Below are positions 1 to 8,638 of a DNA stretch of 64,000 bases, one piece after another; positions within the stretch are counted from its first letter, which is position 1, and the number at the start of each line of letters is the position of its first letter. The notes below the pieces were generated by a model. That model worked only from the letters and a program-made list of their open reading frames with translations. It did no database searches and had not been told where the DNA came from. Origin of the DNA: Qipengyuania gaetbuli. Its GTDB lineage: Bacteria; Pseudomonadota; Alphaproteobacteria; Sphingomonadales; Sphingomonadaceae. Made by a program: the position numbers and the translations under genes. The stretch spans positions 558,001 to 622,000 of the forward strand of contig NZ_JAIVLR010000001.1 in assembly GCF_020524765.1 (NCBI RefSeq). Reading direction: 5' to 3'.

Positions 1-1
1 C

Positions 2-520
2 GGTCTCTCGCTCGCCCAGATTGCGGAGCAGGTCGCGGCACGCAAGCTGCCTCCGGTCGAGCAATGGACGCCCGAACAGGTGGGCGAGAGCCACATGCGC
101 ATCCTTGCCGACGGGACCTGGCTGCACGAGGGAAGCCCGATCTCCCGCCCCGCCATGGTGCGCGCCTTCGCCGGCCTGCTACGCCGCGAGGACGACGGCA
201 GCTATTGGCTGGTAACGCCCTTCCAGAAGCTGGCGATCGAAGTGGAAGATGCCTGCTTCATCGCCACCGACGTTTCCGAGACCGAGGGCAATCTCGCCTT
301 TCGCATCAATACCGACGAACTGGTCGTGGCCGGTCCCGACAACGCCATACGCGCCGCGGGCGATCCCGACGCGCCGGCGATCTACCTCCATGTCCGGCGC
401 GGCTGCGAGGCGCGGCTGAACCGTTCGACCTACGAACAGCTTGCGCGCATCGCTCTGGAGCATGGCGACGATTGGACCGTGTCCAGCGGGGGCGAGGCTT
501 TCTCGCTGGTACCTGCATGA
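2..520 (+). CDS. DUF1285 family protein (5' end cut by window edge)
   Basis: The reading frame is open from base 2, and its first codons (GLSLAQIAEQVA, then a WTPEQVGESHMRIL stretch) look like the normal N-terminus of DUF1285 proteins, so the gene starts left of the window; the first in-frame ATG at 80 is internal. The body has the family's layout: a short 'DGTWLHEGSPI' strand, a central 'YWLVTPFQKLAIEVEDA' segment and a C-terminal 'YLHVRRGCEARLNR' strand. The biochemical role of the family is unknown; it is a small soluble two-barrel protein. Its stop overlaps the ATG of the Nudix gene (ATGA at 517-520), so the two are translationally coupled. Confidence is high for the gene and low for any function. 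Confidence 0.85.
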   Translation, partial: GLSLAQIAEQVAARKLPPVEQWTPEQVGESHMRILADGTWLHEGSPISRPAMVRAFAGLLRREDDGSYWLVTPFQKLAIEVEDACFIATDVSETEGNLAFRINTDELVVAGPDNAIRAAGDPDAPAIYLHVRRGCEARLNRSTYEQLARIALEHGDDWTVSSGGEAFSLVPA

Positions 521-1110
521 GCGTGATGTTCGACCGCCTGACCCATCTGTTCCAGCGGGGCCACGCCGCGCCTTCGCCCGAACTTCTGACCGATGCGCGT
601 TTCGCCGATCTCGATCGAACGGCCGATGCAGCTGTGCTGATCGCTGTGACCGAGCGGGAAGACCCGACTGTCCTGCTCACCCAACGCCCACGCACCATGC
701 GCGACCACCCTGGGCAGGTCGCTTTTCCGGGCGGCAAGCTCGACCACGGCGAAGACCCGGTCGAGGCTGCGCTGCGTGAAGCGTGGGAGGAGCTGGGCAT
801 CGAGCGCGACCACGTGCGCATCATCGGCACGACCGACCGCTATCAGACCGGCACCGGCTTCGATATCACTCCGGTGCTTGCCACCGTGCCGCCCGACCTG
901 CCCATCCGCCCCGACCCGCGCGAGGTGGAAAGCTGGTTCGAGGCACCGCTCTCGTTGCTGATGCAGCCCGAAAGCTGGCGCGAGAACGAGGTATTCTGGA
1001 AGGGCGCCATGCGCCGCTATTACGAACTCGATCACGAGGGCTACCGCATCTGGGGCGTGACCGCCGCGATCTGCATCAACCTGTCGCGGCGGCTGGCGTG
1101 GACGGACTGA
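517..1110 (+). CDS. Nudix hydrolase, CoA pyrophosphatase family
   Basis: Predicted to hydrolyse CoA or related nucleoside-diphosphate derivatives, cleaving the pyrophosphate bond in the cytoplasm. The 197-aa product carries the Nudix box at about residues 72-95 (GG...REAWEELGI) and, just before it, the CoA-pyrophosphatase signature 'LLTQRPRTMRDHPGQVAFPG' (53-72). The start at 517 was chosen because ATG overlaps the upstream TGA by 4 nt and gives the family's usual length; the same frame stays open much further upstream only as a shadow of the DUF1285 gene. It is followed 19 nt downstream by the CCA-adding enzyme, and this order is common in alphaproteobacteria. Substrate preference cannot be read from sequence alone. 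Confidence 0.9.
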   Translation: MSVMFDRLTHLFQRGHAAPSPELLTDARFADLDRTADAAVLIAVTEREDPTVLLTQRPRTMRDHPGQVAFPGGKLDHGEDPVEAALREAWEELGIERDHVRIIGTTDRYQTGTGFDITPVLATVPPDLPIRPDPREVESWFEAPLSLLMQPESWRENEVFWKGAMRRYYELDHEGYRIWGVTAAICINLSRRLAWTD

Positions 1111-1129
1111 CCGCTCTAAAGGCACGCGC

Positions 1130-2305
1130 ATGAACCGCCTGCCGCAAACCGCCTGGACCAAGCGCAAGGACCTCGCCGCCCTCGTGGCCGCGCTGGGGCC
1201 CGACAACGCGCGCTATGTCGGCGGGGCGGTGCGCGACACGCTGCTCGGCAAGGACATCCACGACATCGACCTTGCGACACCGCTGCTGCCGCACGCGGTG
1301 ATCGACCGTTGCAAGGAAGCGGGCATCCGCACCGTGCCCACGGGCATCGATCACGGCACGGTGACCGCGATCCTCAAGGGCGGGCCGGTCGAAATCACCA
1401 CCTTGCGCCACGACGTGTCGACCGACGGCCGCCGGGCTACCGTGGCCTTTGCGACCGAGTGGCAGGAAGATGCGGCGCGCCGTGATTTCACGATCAACGC
1501 GCTCTACGCACATCCAGAAACGCTGGAGATCAGCGATTATTTCGGCGGACTTGCCGATCTCGATGAGCGCCACGTCCGCTTCATCGGGGACCCGCACGAA
1601 CGCATTCGCGAGGATCACCTGCGTATCCTCAGGTATTTCCGCTTCCAGGCGCGCTTCGGAGACGAGCCGAACGCGGAAGCGGTCGCGGCCTGCCAGGAAC
1701 TGGCGCACACGCTGAAGGGCCTGAGCCGCGAACGCGTGGCGATGGAACTGCTGGGCATTCTCTCCCTGCCGGACCCGCGCGGCGCGGTAGCGCTGATGGC
1801 GCAGCTCGGAGTGCTTGCTGTCATCCTGCCCGAGGCGCGCGAGCGCGAGCAGGCGGTCTTCGCTGCGCTTGTCTCACACGAGGCTGCAACCGGCACGCCG
1901 GGCGATCCCGTCCGACGCCTTGCGGCCCTGCTGCCGCCAATCCCTTCGGTTGCCGAGGCAGTAGCGGCCCGCCTGCGCCTCTCGCGTGCCCAGCGCGCCC
2001 GCCTCGTCTGCGCGGCGGAACGCAAGGACACCGACGCCGGCGCACCGCGCGCGCTCGCATATGCCGAGGGCGTGGAAGGCGCGCGCGACCGGCTGCTGAT
2101 CGCAGGCGGATCGACAAGCGAACTGGACGGCTGGGAGGTTCCCCAGCTTCCGCTCAAAGGCGGCGAAATCGTCCAAAGCGGCGTCAGTGCCGGACCCGAT
2201 GTCGCGCGTATCCTGCGAGCGGTGGAAGCCCGATGGATTGCGGAGCAATTCCCGCCCCGCGAGCGTGTCATGCAGTTGCTCGACGAGGAACTGGCCGCCC
2301 GCTGA
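1130..2305 (+). CDS. cca: CCA tRNA nucleotidyltransferase
   Basis: Adds or repairs the 3'-terminal CCA of tRNAs using CTP and ATP. The 391-aa protein has the class II polymerase-beta-type head: 'YVGGAVRDTLLG' (29-40), the metal-binding DID pair at residues 45-47, and the RRDFTINAL motif near residue 117 for base recognition, followed by the RNA-binding region (RILRYFRFQARF). The C-terminal tail is diverged and helical, as in alphaproteobacterial homologues, with no HD domain. It lies in an operon-like run with the DUF1285 and Nudix genes. A possible weak terminator follows at about 2314-2339. Both tRNAs in this window encode CCA, so here the enzyme would act mainly in repair. Confidence 0.93.
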   Translation: MNRLPQTAWTKRKDLAALVAALGPDNARYVGGAVRDTLLGKDIHDIDLATPLLPHAVIDRCKEAGIRTVPTGIDHGTVTAILKGGPVEITTLRHDVSTDGRRATVAFATEWQEDAARRDFTINALYAHPETLEISDYFGGLADLDERHVRFIGDPHERIREDHLRILRYFRFQARFGDEPNAEAVAACQELAHTLKGLSRERVAMELLGILSLPDPRGAVALMAQLGVLAVILPEAREREQAVFAALVSHEAATGTPGDPVRRLAALLPPIPSVAEAVAARLRLSRAQRARLVCAAERKDTDAGAPRALAYAEGVEGARDRLLIAGGSTSELDGWEVPQLPLKGGEIVQSGVSAGPDVARILRAVEARWIAEQFPPRERVMQLLDEELAAR

Positions 2306-2313
2306 CCCGTTGG

Positions 2314-2339
2314 AAAGGGTGCAGCGCAACACCCCTTTT
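2314..2339 (+). terminator. Possible rho-independent terminator after cca
   Basis: A short hairpin (GGGTG 2317-2321 pairing with CACCC 2330-2334) is followed by CTTTT, starting 8 nt after the cca stop codon. The stem is only 5 bp, or about 8 bp with one bulge, so termination may be incomplete. Confidence 0.45.
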
Positions 2340-2378
2340 GCCTGACCGCTTGCGCTTGCCCGACAAGCCCTTCAGCCC

Positions 2379-2487
2379 AGCTTAAGCTGCACTGCAGCAT
2401 AAAAACCGGGCTAGCGGTTGCCCAATGGCAGCCATTTTGTCATAGAACGCCCCGCTTCTTGAGGGGGCATGCGGCATTTACGTGCCG
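2379..2487. promoter_or_regulatory. Palindrome- and hairpin-rich region upstream of the secreted repeat protein
   Basis: The 279-nt gap between cca and the next gene is not featureless. It holds a perfect 10-nt palindrome AGCTTAAGCT (2379-2388), the inverted repeat AATGGC-A-GCCATT (2424-2436), and two candidate hairpins, GCCCC/GGGGC (2449-2453 with 2464-2468) and CGGCA/TGCCG (2472-2476 with 2483-2487). The remainder to 2574 shows nothing I recognise. These are operator or 5'-leader candidates for the gene at 2585; their roles are unproven. Confidence 0.35.
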
Positions 2488-2584
2488 GGCTTTCGTCCGC
2501 CGCCGCTCACATTTTTCGTCGATCCGCAGCGCGCCGCTTCGCGCCGAGGGGTCGATTAGTTTGAACAAGTCTAGGAGTACATTC

Positions 2585-3115
2585 ATGAAATTCGTCAAGC
2601 TGGCTGCCGCTGCTGCCGTCCTTGCCGCCACCCCTGCCCTTGCCAACGAACAGGTCGTTGCCGGCGCTACCGTTACCGGTCCCGAAGGCAATGCCGTCGG
2701 CACCATCGTCTCGGTCGAAAACGGCCAGGCCGTGCTCGACACCGGCAAGCACAAGGTTCCGCTGGGCGTGGAAATGTACGGCCAGGGCGAAGCCGGCCCG
2801 ACCATCACCGTCACCAAGGTCCAGCTCGACGGCATGATCGACGCACAGCTCGCCGAAGCCGCTGCCAAGCGTGACGCCGCCCTCGTCGTCGGTGCCGAAG
2901 CCATGGACGCCAAGCACGCACCGCTCGGCACCGTGCTCGAAATCGACGGTGACAACATCGTCCTTGCTCGCGGCGGTGACGAAACCAACAAGGTCACGCT
3001 GCTGCGCGAACACTTCGACGCCACCGACCACGGCCTGATGGCCCGCCTGACCAACGCGCAGATCGATGCCGCGATGGCCCAGGCTGCTTCGGCTGCCGGT
3101 AGCGCAGGCGAATAA
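2585..3115 (+). CDS. Secreted hypothetical protein with two internal repeats
   Basis: Function unknown. The ATG at 2585 is chosen because it follows AGGAG and opens a clear Sec signal peptide (MKFVKL, hydrophobic Ala/Val core, cleavage expected after 'PALA' at residue 20). The mature part is an internal duplication: repeat 1 (about 24-92) and repeat 2 (about 100-168) each run 'G(A/T)..GTI/LVxIENG..V' then a strand-rich segment and an amphipathic helix ending 'IDAQLAEAA' or 'IDAAMAQAA'. The beta-strand pattern recalls PRC-barrel-like modules, but I cannot name the family. It stands alone behind a structured upstream region and ends in a strong terminator, so it looks like a monocistronic, possibly abundant periplasmic protein. 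Confidence 0.8.
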   Translation: MKFVKLAAAAAVLAATPALANEQVVAGATVTGPEGNAVGTIVSVENGQAVLDTGKHKVPLGVEMYGQGEAGPTITVTKVQLDGMIDAQLAEAAAKRDAALVVGAEAMDAKHAPLGTVLEIDGDNIVLARGGDETNKVTLLREHFDATDHGLMARLTNAQIDAAMAQAASAAGSAGE

Positions 3116-3151
3116 GCCGACACCGGTTCCCTGAGTTCTTCAGGGTCGCAT

Positions 3152-3187
3152 GAGGCCGGGAGCGCAGCCGCGTTCCCGGCCTCTTTT
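3152..3187 (+). terminator. Rho-independent terminator of the secreted repeat protein
   Basis: A perfect 10-bp stem (GAGGCCGGGA 3152-3161 with TCCCGGCCTC 3174-3183) is followed by TTTT. The stop codon of the convergent parC gene lies immediately to the right, so the hairpin may also act on parC transcripts, though no T-run faces that way. Confidence 0.85.
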
Positions 3188-3190
3188 GAT

Positions 3191-5488
3191 TCAGGTGAAG
3201 CGGTTGTCGCGCGGGAAGCCTTGCGGCGGCAGGCGCCCGGCCCCGCCACGCGCGACCTTCCACTGCCACATGTCGGTTTCGGTGCGCGTCCGGTCGCCCT
3301 TGCCGCCCATCGCCCAGCTCAGCCCTTCGGCCAGCGTGAAAGTGGTCGCATCGCTGAGGCCGCCGTCACGGTAGCCCTGCAGCTTGTTGCCCTGTCCCTT
3401 GGCCAGGCGCGGCAGCTCTTCGAGGTGGAAGACCACCAGCTTGCGATTGTCACCCACCACGGCGACATGATCGTGACCTGCAGGAATGGGCCGCGCGACC
3501 TTGAGCTTCGCATCGCCCGGCAGGTTCACAACCTGGCGACCCTTGCGGGTTTCGGCGAGCATGCTGTCCGTTGTCGCAGCAAAGCCCTTGCCCGTGCTCG
3601 CGGCCAGCAGGACTTCCTGACCTTCGCGGTGGACGATGACCGACACGATCTGCGCGCTCGCCTCGATGTCGAGCGTGTTGCGCACCGGTTCGCCGAAGCC
3701 GCGCGCGCCCGGCAGCTTGTCCGCCCCCAGCGTGAAGACGCGGCCATCGTCGCCGACCAGCAGCAGCTTGTCGGTGGTCTGTGCGTGCAGCACGAAGGCA
3801 GGCGCATCGCCCTCCTTGTACTTGAACTCTTGGTCCAGCGGCAGGTGACCCTTGGCCCCGCGGATCCAGCCCTTCTGCGAGAGGATGACCGTCACCGGTT
3901 CCTTCTCGATCATCGCGTCCATGCTGAATTCGACAGCCGGCGCGGCTTCCTCGATCGTGGTGCGGCGGCGACCCAGCGCGGTGTCCTCGCCATACTCCTT
4001 GCGCAAGGCATTGAGATCGCGCTTCAGGCGGGTGCGCTGGCGGGCCGGGCTGCCGAGCAGCTTTTCCAGTTCGTCCTGCTCTTTCAGCAGGTCGTCCTTT
4101 TCCTGCCGCAGCTGCATTTCCTCCAGCTTGCGCAAGCTGCGCAGGCGCATGTTGAGAATGGCCTCGGCCTGCCGGTCGGTGAGCTTGAACTCCTCCATCA
4201 TCACCGCCTTGGGATCGTCCTCGTAGCGGATGATCTCGATCACGCGGTCGAGGTTGAGGAAGGCGATGATGTATCCTTCGACCAGTTCCAGCCGCCGCGC
4301 GATCTGGTCGAGCCGGTGCTGGCTGCGGCGCTGGAGGATGTCGATCTGGCTGGCAATCCAGTTGTTCAGCAGCTCCTTCAACCCCATGACCATCGGCGTG
4401 CGCGAGGCGTCGAGCACGTTGAGGTTGAGGCCGAAGCGCGTTTCCATGTCGGTGAGCTTGTAGATGCTCTCCTTCAGCAGTTCCGGATCGACATTGCGGC
4501 TGCGTGGAACGAGAACAATGCGGATCTGCTCGTCGCTCTCGTCGCGGACGTCTTCGAGGATGGGCAGCTTCTTGTCGGCGATCGCCTGCGCGATCTGCTC
4601 GATCAGCTTGCCCTTCTGCACCTGGTAGGGAATTTCGGAGATGACGAGCTGCCACTGGCCGCCGCCGAGGCGTTCGATCCCTGCCTCGCGATCCTCGGCC
4701 TTGTCGGCCTCGGCGGCATGGAAGCGGCCGCGCACCCTCAGCGAGCCACGCCCGGTCTCGTAGGCAGCGGCAATCGTTTCCGCACTTTCGGGCACGACCC
4801 CGCCCGTGGCGAAGTCCGGCCCCTTGAACAGCTCCATCAGTCGCGCGTGCTCGACATGCGGATTGTCGATCACCTCCAGCGTCGCATCGACGATCTCGGC
4901 GACGTTGTGCGAGGGGATATTGGTCGCCATGCCGACCGCGATGCCGCTTGCCCCGTTGGCCAGCAAATTGGGGAACAGGCCAGGGAAGATTTCCGGCTCC
5001 TGCTCCTCGCCATTATAGGTCGGGATGAAATCGACCGTGCCTTCGTCGAGGCCTTCCATCAGGCGCAGCGCGGTCTTGGTCAGGCGGGCTTCGGTGTAGC
5101 GGTAGGCCGCGGCGTTATCGCCGTCGATATTGCCGAAGTTTCCCTGCCCCTCGACCAGCGGGTAACGCAGCGCGAAATCCTGCGCGAGGCGGACCATCGC
5201 ATCATAGACCGAGGCATCGCCATGCGGGTGGTACTTACCGATCACGTCGCCGACCACGCGGGCCGATTTCTTGAACGCGCTCGAGGGGTCGAGCTTCAGC
5301 TGGCGCATGGCCCACAGCAGGCGGCGGTGGACCGGCTTCAACCCGTCGCGCAGATCGGGCAGCGAGCGCGCGGTAATCGTGCTCAGCGCATAGACGAGGT
5401 AGCGCTCTGACAGCGCGGAATCGAAAGGTGCGTCGACGATGGCGTCGAAGGGATCGGCGCCTGAATCGTCCATCTCGGTAATGGCCAT
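3191..5488 (-). CDS. parC: DNA topoisomerase IV subunit A
   Basis: Breakage-reunion subunit of topoisomerase IV, which decatenates daughter chromosomes together with ParE. The 765-aa product has the N-terminal type IIA core with the catalytic tyrosine at about residue 131 ([10 protein letters not shown]), the coiled-coil tower, and a shortened beta-propeller C-terminus ([31 protein letters not shown] blades). The length and the degenerate C-terminal blades without a GyrA box favour ParC over GyrA. In the quinolone-resistance region ([12 protein letters not shown], 87-98) the site equivalent to E. coli ParC Ser80 is Ala92, while the Glu84 site is Asp96. It is monocistronic, divergent from the DJ-1/PfpI gene, and the start ATG lies 9 nt beyond a GGTAGGG-type ribosome binding site. 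Confidence 0.93.
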   Translation of the reverse strand: MAITEMDDSGADPFDAIVDAPFDSALSERYLVYALSTITARSLPDLRDGLKPVHRRLLWAMRQLKLDPSSAFKKSARVVGDVIGKYHPHGDASVYDAMVRLAQDFALRYPLVEGQGNFGNIDGDNAAAYRYTEARLTKTALRLMEGLDEGTVDFIPTYNGEEQEPEIFPGLFPNLLANGASGIAVGMATNIPSHNVAEIVDATLEVIDNPHVEHARLMELFKGPDFATGGVVPESAETIAAAYETGRGSLRVRGRFHAAEADKAEDREAGIERLGGGQWQLVISEIPYQVQKGKLIEQIAQAIADKKLPILEDVRDESDEQIRIVLVPRSRNVDPELLKESIYKLTDMETRFGLNLNVLDASRTPMVMGLKELLNNWIASQIDILQRRSQHRLDQIARRLELVEGYIIAFLNLDRVIEIIRYEDDPKAVMMEEFKLTDRQAEAILNMRLRSLRKLEEMQLRQEKDDLLKEQDELEKLLGSPARQRTRLKRDLNALRKEYGEDTALGRRRTTIEEAAPAVEFSMDAMIEKEPVTVILSQKGWIRGAKGHLPLDQEFKYKEGDAPAFVLHAQTTDKLLLVGDDGRVFTLGADKLPGARGFGEPVRNTLDIEASAQIVSVIVHREGQEVLLAASTGKGFAATTDSMLAETRKGRQVVNLPGDAKLKVARPIPAGHDHVAVVGDNRKLVVFHLEELPRLAKGQGNKLQGYRDGGLSDATTFTLAEGLSWAMGGKGDRTRTETDMWQWKVARGGAGRLPPQGFPRDNRFT

Positions 5489-5558
5489 GGCACTCGCCCT
5501 ACCAGAGCCACGGCTCGCCTGTCAGCACGGAACGGCCCGCTGTCCCCACACGTTCGAC

Positions 5559-5585
5559 GGGTAACAGCAATTCAAGGAGTTACCC
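5559..5585 (+). promoter_or_regulatory. Hairpin presenting the ribosome binding site of the PfpI gene
   Basis: GGGTAAC (5559-5565) and GTTACCC (5579-5585) form a perfect 7-bp stem that ends one base before the ATG at 5587. The 13-nt loop contains AAGGA, the core of the ribosome binding site. It could tune translation, or serve as a DNA operator. Confidence 0.5.
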
Positions 5586-5586
5586 C

Positions 5587-6153
5587 ATGGCACAGGCCAC
5601 CAAACGTATCATGATCCTCGCCACCGACGGCTTCGAACAGTCCGAACTGATGAAGCCCAAGGCCAACCTCGAAGACGCCGGTTTCGAAACCACCGTAGTC
5701 AGCCTCGAAAAAGGCGAGATCAAGGGCTGGGACAACAAGGACTGGGGTGAGAGCGTCGGTGTCGACAAGACGGTCGAAGAGATCGACAGCTGCGAAGGCT
5801 ATGACGCGCTGCTGCTCCCCGGCGGCCAGATGAACCCCGACATCCTGCGCATGAACGACAAGGCGATCGACATCGTGAAGATGTTCGCCAGCACCAACAA
5901 GCCGATCGCCGCGATCTGCCACGCGCCGTGGCTGCTTGCGGAAGCAGACCTCATCAAGGGCAAGACCGTTACCGCATGGCCCTCGATCCGCACCGACCTG
6001 AAGAATGCCGGAGCTAACGTCGTCGATCAGGAAGTGGCGACCGATGGCAACCTCATCACCAGCCGCAAGCCGGAAGACATTCCGGCCTTCAGCAAGGCAC
6101 TAATCGAGATTCTGGGCGAAACCGTCGAGCAACGCGAGCTCGAGAACGCCTGA
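5587..6153 (+). CDS. DJ-1/PfpI (YhbO-type) family protein
   Basis: Member of the DJ-1/PfpI superfamily, class-I-glutamine-amidotransferase-like fold, often linked to stress resistance (deglycase or protease activity has been claimed and is disputed). The 188-aa protein carries the nucleophile elbow 'AAICHAPW' with Cys111 and His112, and the acidic partner Glu17 in 'DGFEQSE'. Length and motifs fit the general-stress PfpI/YhbO subgroup. The start follows AAGGAG, which sits in a hairpin loop. A strong terminator follows, so it is transcribed alone. The substrate is not evident from the sequence. Confidence 0.9.
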   Translation: MAQATKRIMILATDGFEQSELMKPKANLEDAGFETTVVSLEKGEIKGWDNKDWGESVGVDKTVEEIDSCEGYDALLLPGGQMNPDILRMNDKAIDIVKMFASTNKPIAAICHAPWLLAEADLIKGKTVTAWPSIRTDLKNAGANVVDQEVATDGNLITSRKPEDIPAFSKALIEILGETVEQRELENA

Positions 6154-6182
6154 ACAACATACTGTTTTAAATAGGCAGTCTT

Positions 6183-6213
6183 CCCCGCCGGAAAGGATTC
6201 CGGCGGGGTTTTT
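6183..6213 (+). terminator. Strong rho-independent terminator after the PfpI gene
   Basis: A perfect 11-bp stem (CCCCGCCGGAA 6183-6193 with TTCCGGCGGGG 6198-6208), an AGGA tetraloop and a TTTTT tail. This is the clearest terminator in the window. Confidence 0.92.
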
Positions 6214-6316
6214 GCTGCGTCGGTCCAGATACGCAAATATACAATCTCCACCTCCCTCGAGCCTGTATGAACCTTGCCTAGCGGTCGCTGGTCCTCAAAC
6301 CCGGGGAGGGGTTAAG

Positions 6317-7651
6317 ATGGCGACAACGGCTCGGGGGGCACCGCTAGCCGGTGCGCAAACCGGCACACCCGACATGCTTCCGACGAAGGCGGACGACCGC
6401 ATCGTCGCGCTCGATTTCGTGCGGGGGGCGGCGCTTTTCGGCATTCTGCTGATGAACATCACGGCATTCGGCCTGCCCGCTGCCTACAACAACCCGCTGA
6501 ATGCGGGCGGCGCGGAAGGGGCGAACCTTGGCGTGTGGATGATGAACGCGATGCTGTTCGAAGGTACGCAGCGCGGGCTATTCTCCATGCTGTTCGGGGC
6601 AGGGATCATCCTGTTCACCTCGCGGCTGGAAGCCAAGGGACGCACCGACGTCGCCGACATCTACCTCAGGCGGAACATGTGGCTGACCGGCTTCGGCCTG
6701 CTCAACGGCTTCATCCTGCTGTGGTCGGGCGACATCCTCTATTACTACGGCCTCACCGCCGTGCTGCTGTTCGTTTTCCGCAATCTCGCCCCGCGCGCCC
6801 TGCTGGCGATCGGGGTCGCGGGCCTGCTGTTCAATGCGGGCTGGAACGCGCTCGACAACTCGCTCCTGATGCGCAGCCACGATGCCTATGCGGCAACGCA
6901 GATCGAGGGCGCGACACCGACAGCGGAGCAGAAGGCGCTGGCAGGCGAATGGGAAGGCGCGCTGGCCGAGCACACGATCACTCCGGAGAAGCGCGACGCG
7001 TTGATCGCCGAGCGCACGGCGGGATACTGGAGCGCGCTCAAGCAGACCGCCGCACTGACCGTCCGGTTCGAAAGCTGGTGGTTCTACCGCGATTTCTTCG
7101 ACATCTTCAGCATGATGATCATCGGCATGGCGCTGTTCAAGCTGGGGGTCTTCACGCTCGAGAAATCGACAGGTTTCTACCTCGCAATGGTGGCGATCGG
7201 CTACGGCATCGGGCTGAGCGTGAATGCCTACGAGACGCGTATGATCGTGGCGGACAACTTCAGCCTGCTGGCCTTCAGCCAGGCGCATATAACCTACGAT
7301 CTCGGACGATTGGCGATGACTGCCGGGCACCTTGGCCTGCTATTGCTGGTGGTGCGGTCGGGTATCGTGCCCGCCTTCCAGCGCGCGCTGGCAGCGGTGG
7401 GACGCATGGCCTTCACCAATTACCTCACCCATTCGGTCGTCTGCGCGATATTCTTCGTAGGCCTTGGCTATTACGGCCAGCTGCAGCGGCACGAGCTCTA
7501 CTTCGTGGTGATCGCAATCTGGATCGCGCAGCTCATCATCAGCCCCATGTGGCTACGCGCCTATTCGATGGGGCCGATGGAATGGGTCTGGCGGTACCTG
7601 ACCTATGGCAGCGCACCTGCTTTGCGGAAGACCGCCCCGGCAGTCGCCTAG
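6317..7651 (+). CDS. DUF418 domain-containing membrane protein (YeiB-like)
   Basis: Multi-pass inner-membrane protein of the DUF418 family, whose function is poorly defined; members resemble acyltransferase-like transporters. The 444-aa product has the opening 'RIVALDFVRGAALFGILLMNI' type motif (split here for length) near residues 29-48, followed by about ten hydrophobic segments, and the C-terminal DUF418 block with 'GRMAFTNYLTHSVV' and 'GPMEWVWRYLTYG'. ATG 6317 is preferred because GGGGAGGGG precedes it and the N-terminus then matches family length; the frame is open further upstream without a good start. It converges on the AraC gene with an 18-bp gap. No operon partner is visible. Confidence 0.88.
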   Translation: MATTARGAPLAGAQTGTPDMLPTKADDRIVALDFVRGAALFGILLMNITAFGLPAAYNNPLNAGGAEGANLGVWMMNAMLFEGTQRGLFSMLFGAGIILFTSRLEAKGRTDVADIYLRRNMWLTGFGLLNGFILLWSGDILYYYGLTAVLLFVFRNLAPRALLAIGVAGLLFNAGWNALDNSLLMRSHDAYAATQIEGATPTAEQKALAGEWEGALAEHTITPEKRDALIAERTAGYWSALKQTAALTVRFESWWFYRDFFDIFSMMIIGMALFKLGVFTLEKSTGFYLAMVAIGYGIGLSVNAYETRMIVADNFSLLAFSQAHITYDLGRLAMTAGHLGLLLLVVRSGIVPAFQRALAAVGRMAFTNYLTHSVVCAIFFVGLGYYGQLQRHELYFVVIAIWIAQLIISPMWLRAYSMGPMEWVWRYLTYGSAPALRKTAPAVA

Positions 7652-7669
7652 GCTCGCCGGCCGATCCTG

Positions 7670-8638
7670 TCAGGCTGCGGCATGCAGGATCGGCTCGCGC
7701 ATCCAAGGCCGCAAGGCACCCGGCTCGATCCGTTCGAGCAGTTCCAGCCTGCGTGCCTGCCGGATTTCGAGGCTGAGCGTTAGCAGGTTCGAGCGCGTGC
7801 GCTTGAAGGCACCGGGCGTCACTCCGAAGAAGGTCTGGAATTCCTTGATCTGGTGCGCCTGGTCGAAGAACCGGAGGAGAATTTCGTCTTCCTCTTCGTC
7901 GGCCACGCCGCAAATCCGCGCCGCAAGGTCGAGGATACGGGCGCGGCGGAAGACTTGCTTCGGCGTCATGCCGAAATCGCGCTGCGCCACGCGCTGGACC
8001 TGCTTGGGTGAAACCCCGACCCGTTCGGCAAAATCGTCTAGCCGGATGTTTGGGTCGGCGAAGGCCTGCAGTTCGATTGCCTGCGCCAGCGGATCGGGCG
8101 GGGCGACGGCCTTGCGGGCGATGAAATCCGCGAACCAGTCCTCGAGGCTTTGCAACCACTCGGCCGGTTCCATGCCCGCGCGATAGAGCCCGGTCACCTC
8201 GGCATCGGGGATGCCCGTTTCCTCGATCATCCGGATGCAATCGGCATTGGCCTTCTCGTCGAGACCGAAGAGCGATCGCAGCGCGCCCGGTCGCAGCATA
8301 AGACCCGCAACCTTGATGCCGCCGCGATATTCCAGTTTCCACGAGCGGGTGTGCTGGCCGCACAATATGGTCCGGTCGCGAACGGGGACCGGCCCTTCGC
8401 GGCTCATCGCTATCCAGTCCACGTCCACGGCGCTGCGCAGGTAGGACGCGTCGTTGCAGAGGTACCCCTCCAGCGTCACGTCTGCGGGCCCTTCGGCCAC
8501 GGCGACCATGGAGCGGGATACCCAGTCCCTCAGCCGCGGGTCGGGTTCGCGGTTGAAGGCGAGCGGCACGCCTGTGGTGGTCGCCCCCGTGCGCGGCGCA
8601 AGACGATCCGCAGGAGAGGCGACCACACCGCGGTTCAT
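7670..8638 (-). CDS. AraC-family transcriptional regulator
   Basis: DNA-binding regulator of 322 aa with a diverged N-terminal sensory half (about 1-190) and a C-terminal double helix-turn-helix of the AraC type (about 195-290, including 'LDDFAERVGVSPKQVQRVAQ' and 'FQTFFGVTPGAFKR'). Its ATG overlaps the ferredoxin stop (ATGA at 8635-8638), so it is the last gene of the cysteine desulfurase-ferredoxin operon, an odd place for a regulator. The N-terminal half gives no clear ligand; it has several Cys residues (CND, CGQ, CIRM) that could allow sensing of metal or Fe-S status, but that is speculation. Targets are unknown. Confidence 0.88.
   Translation of the reverse strand: MNRGVVASPADRLAPRTGATTTGVPLAFNREPDPRLRDWVSRSMVAVAEGPADVTLEGYLCNDASYLRSAVDVDWIAMSREGPVPVRDRTILCGQHTRSWKLEYRGGIKVAGLMLRPGALRSLFGLDEKANADCIRMIEETGIPDAEVTGLYRAGMEPAEWLQSLEDWFADFIARKAVAPPDPLAQAIELQAFADPNIRLDDFAERVGVSPKQVQRVAQRDFGMTPKQVFRRARILDLAARICGVADEEEDEILLRFFDQAHQIKEFQTFFGVTPGAFKRTRSNLLTLSLEIRQARRLELLERIEPGALRPWMREPILHAAA

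Noticed and set aside
64-516. Upstream extension of the Nudix frame
   Set aside because: That part is the shifted shadow of the DUF1285 gene; the Nudix gene starts at 517, where ATGA couples it to its neighbour.
3221-5410. A very long open frame on the plus strand opposite parC
   Set aside because: GC-rich codon bias leaves antisense frames open; its translation is low-complexity Arg/Ala/Leu-rich and shows no domain, while parC on the other strand is complete.
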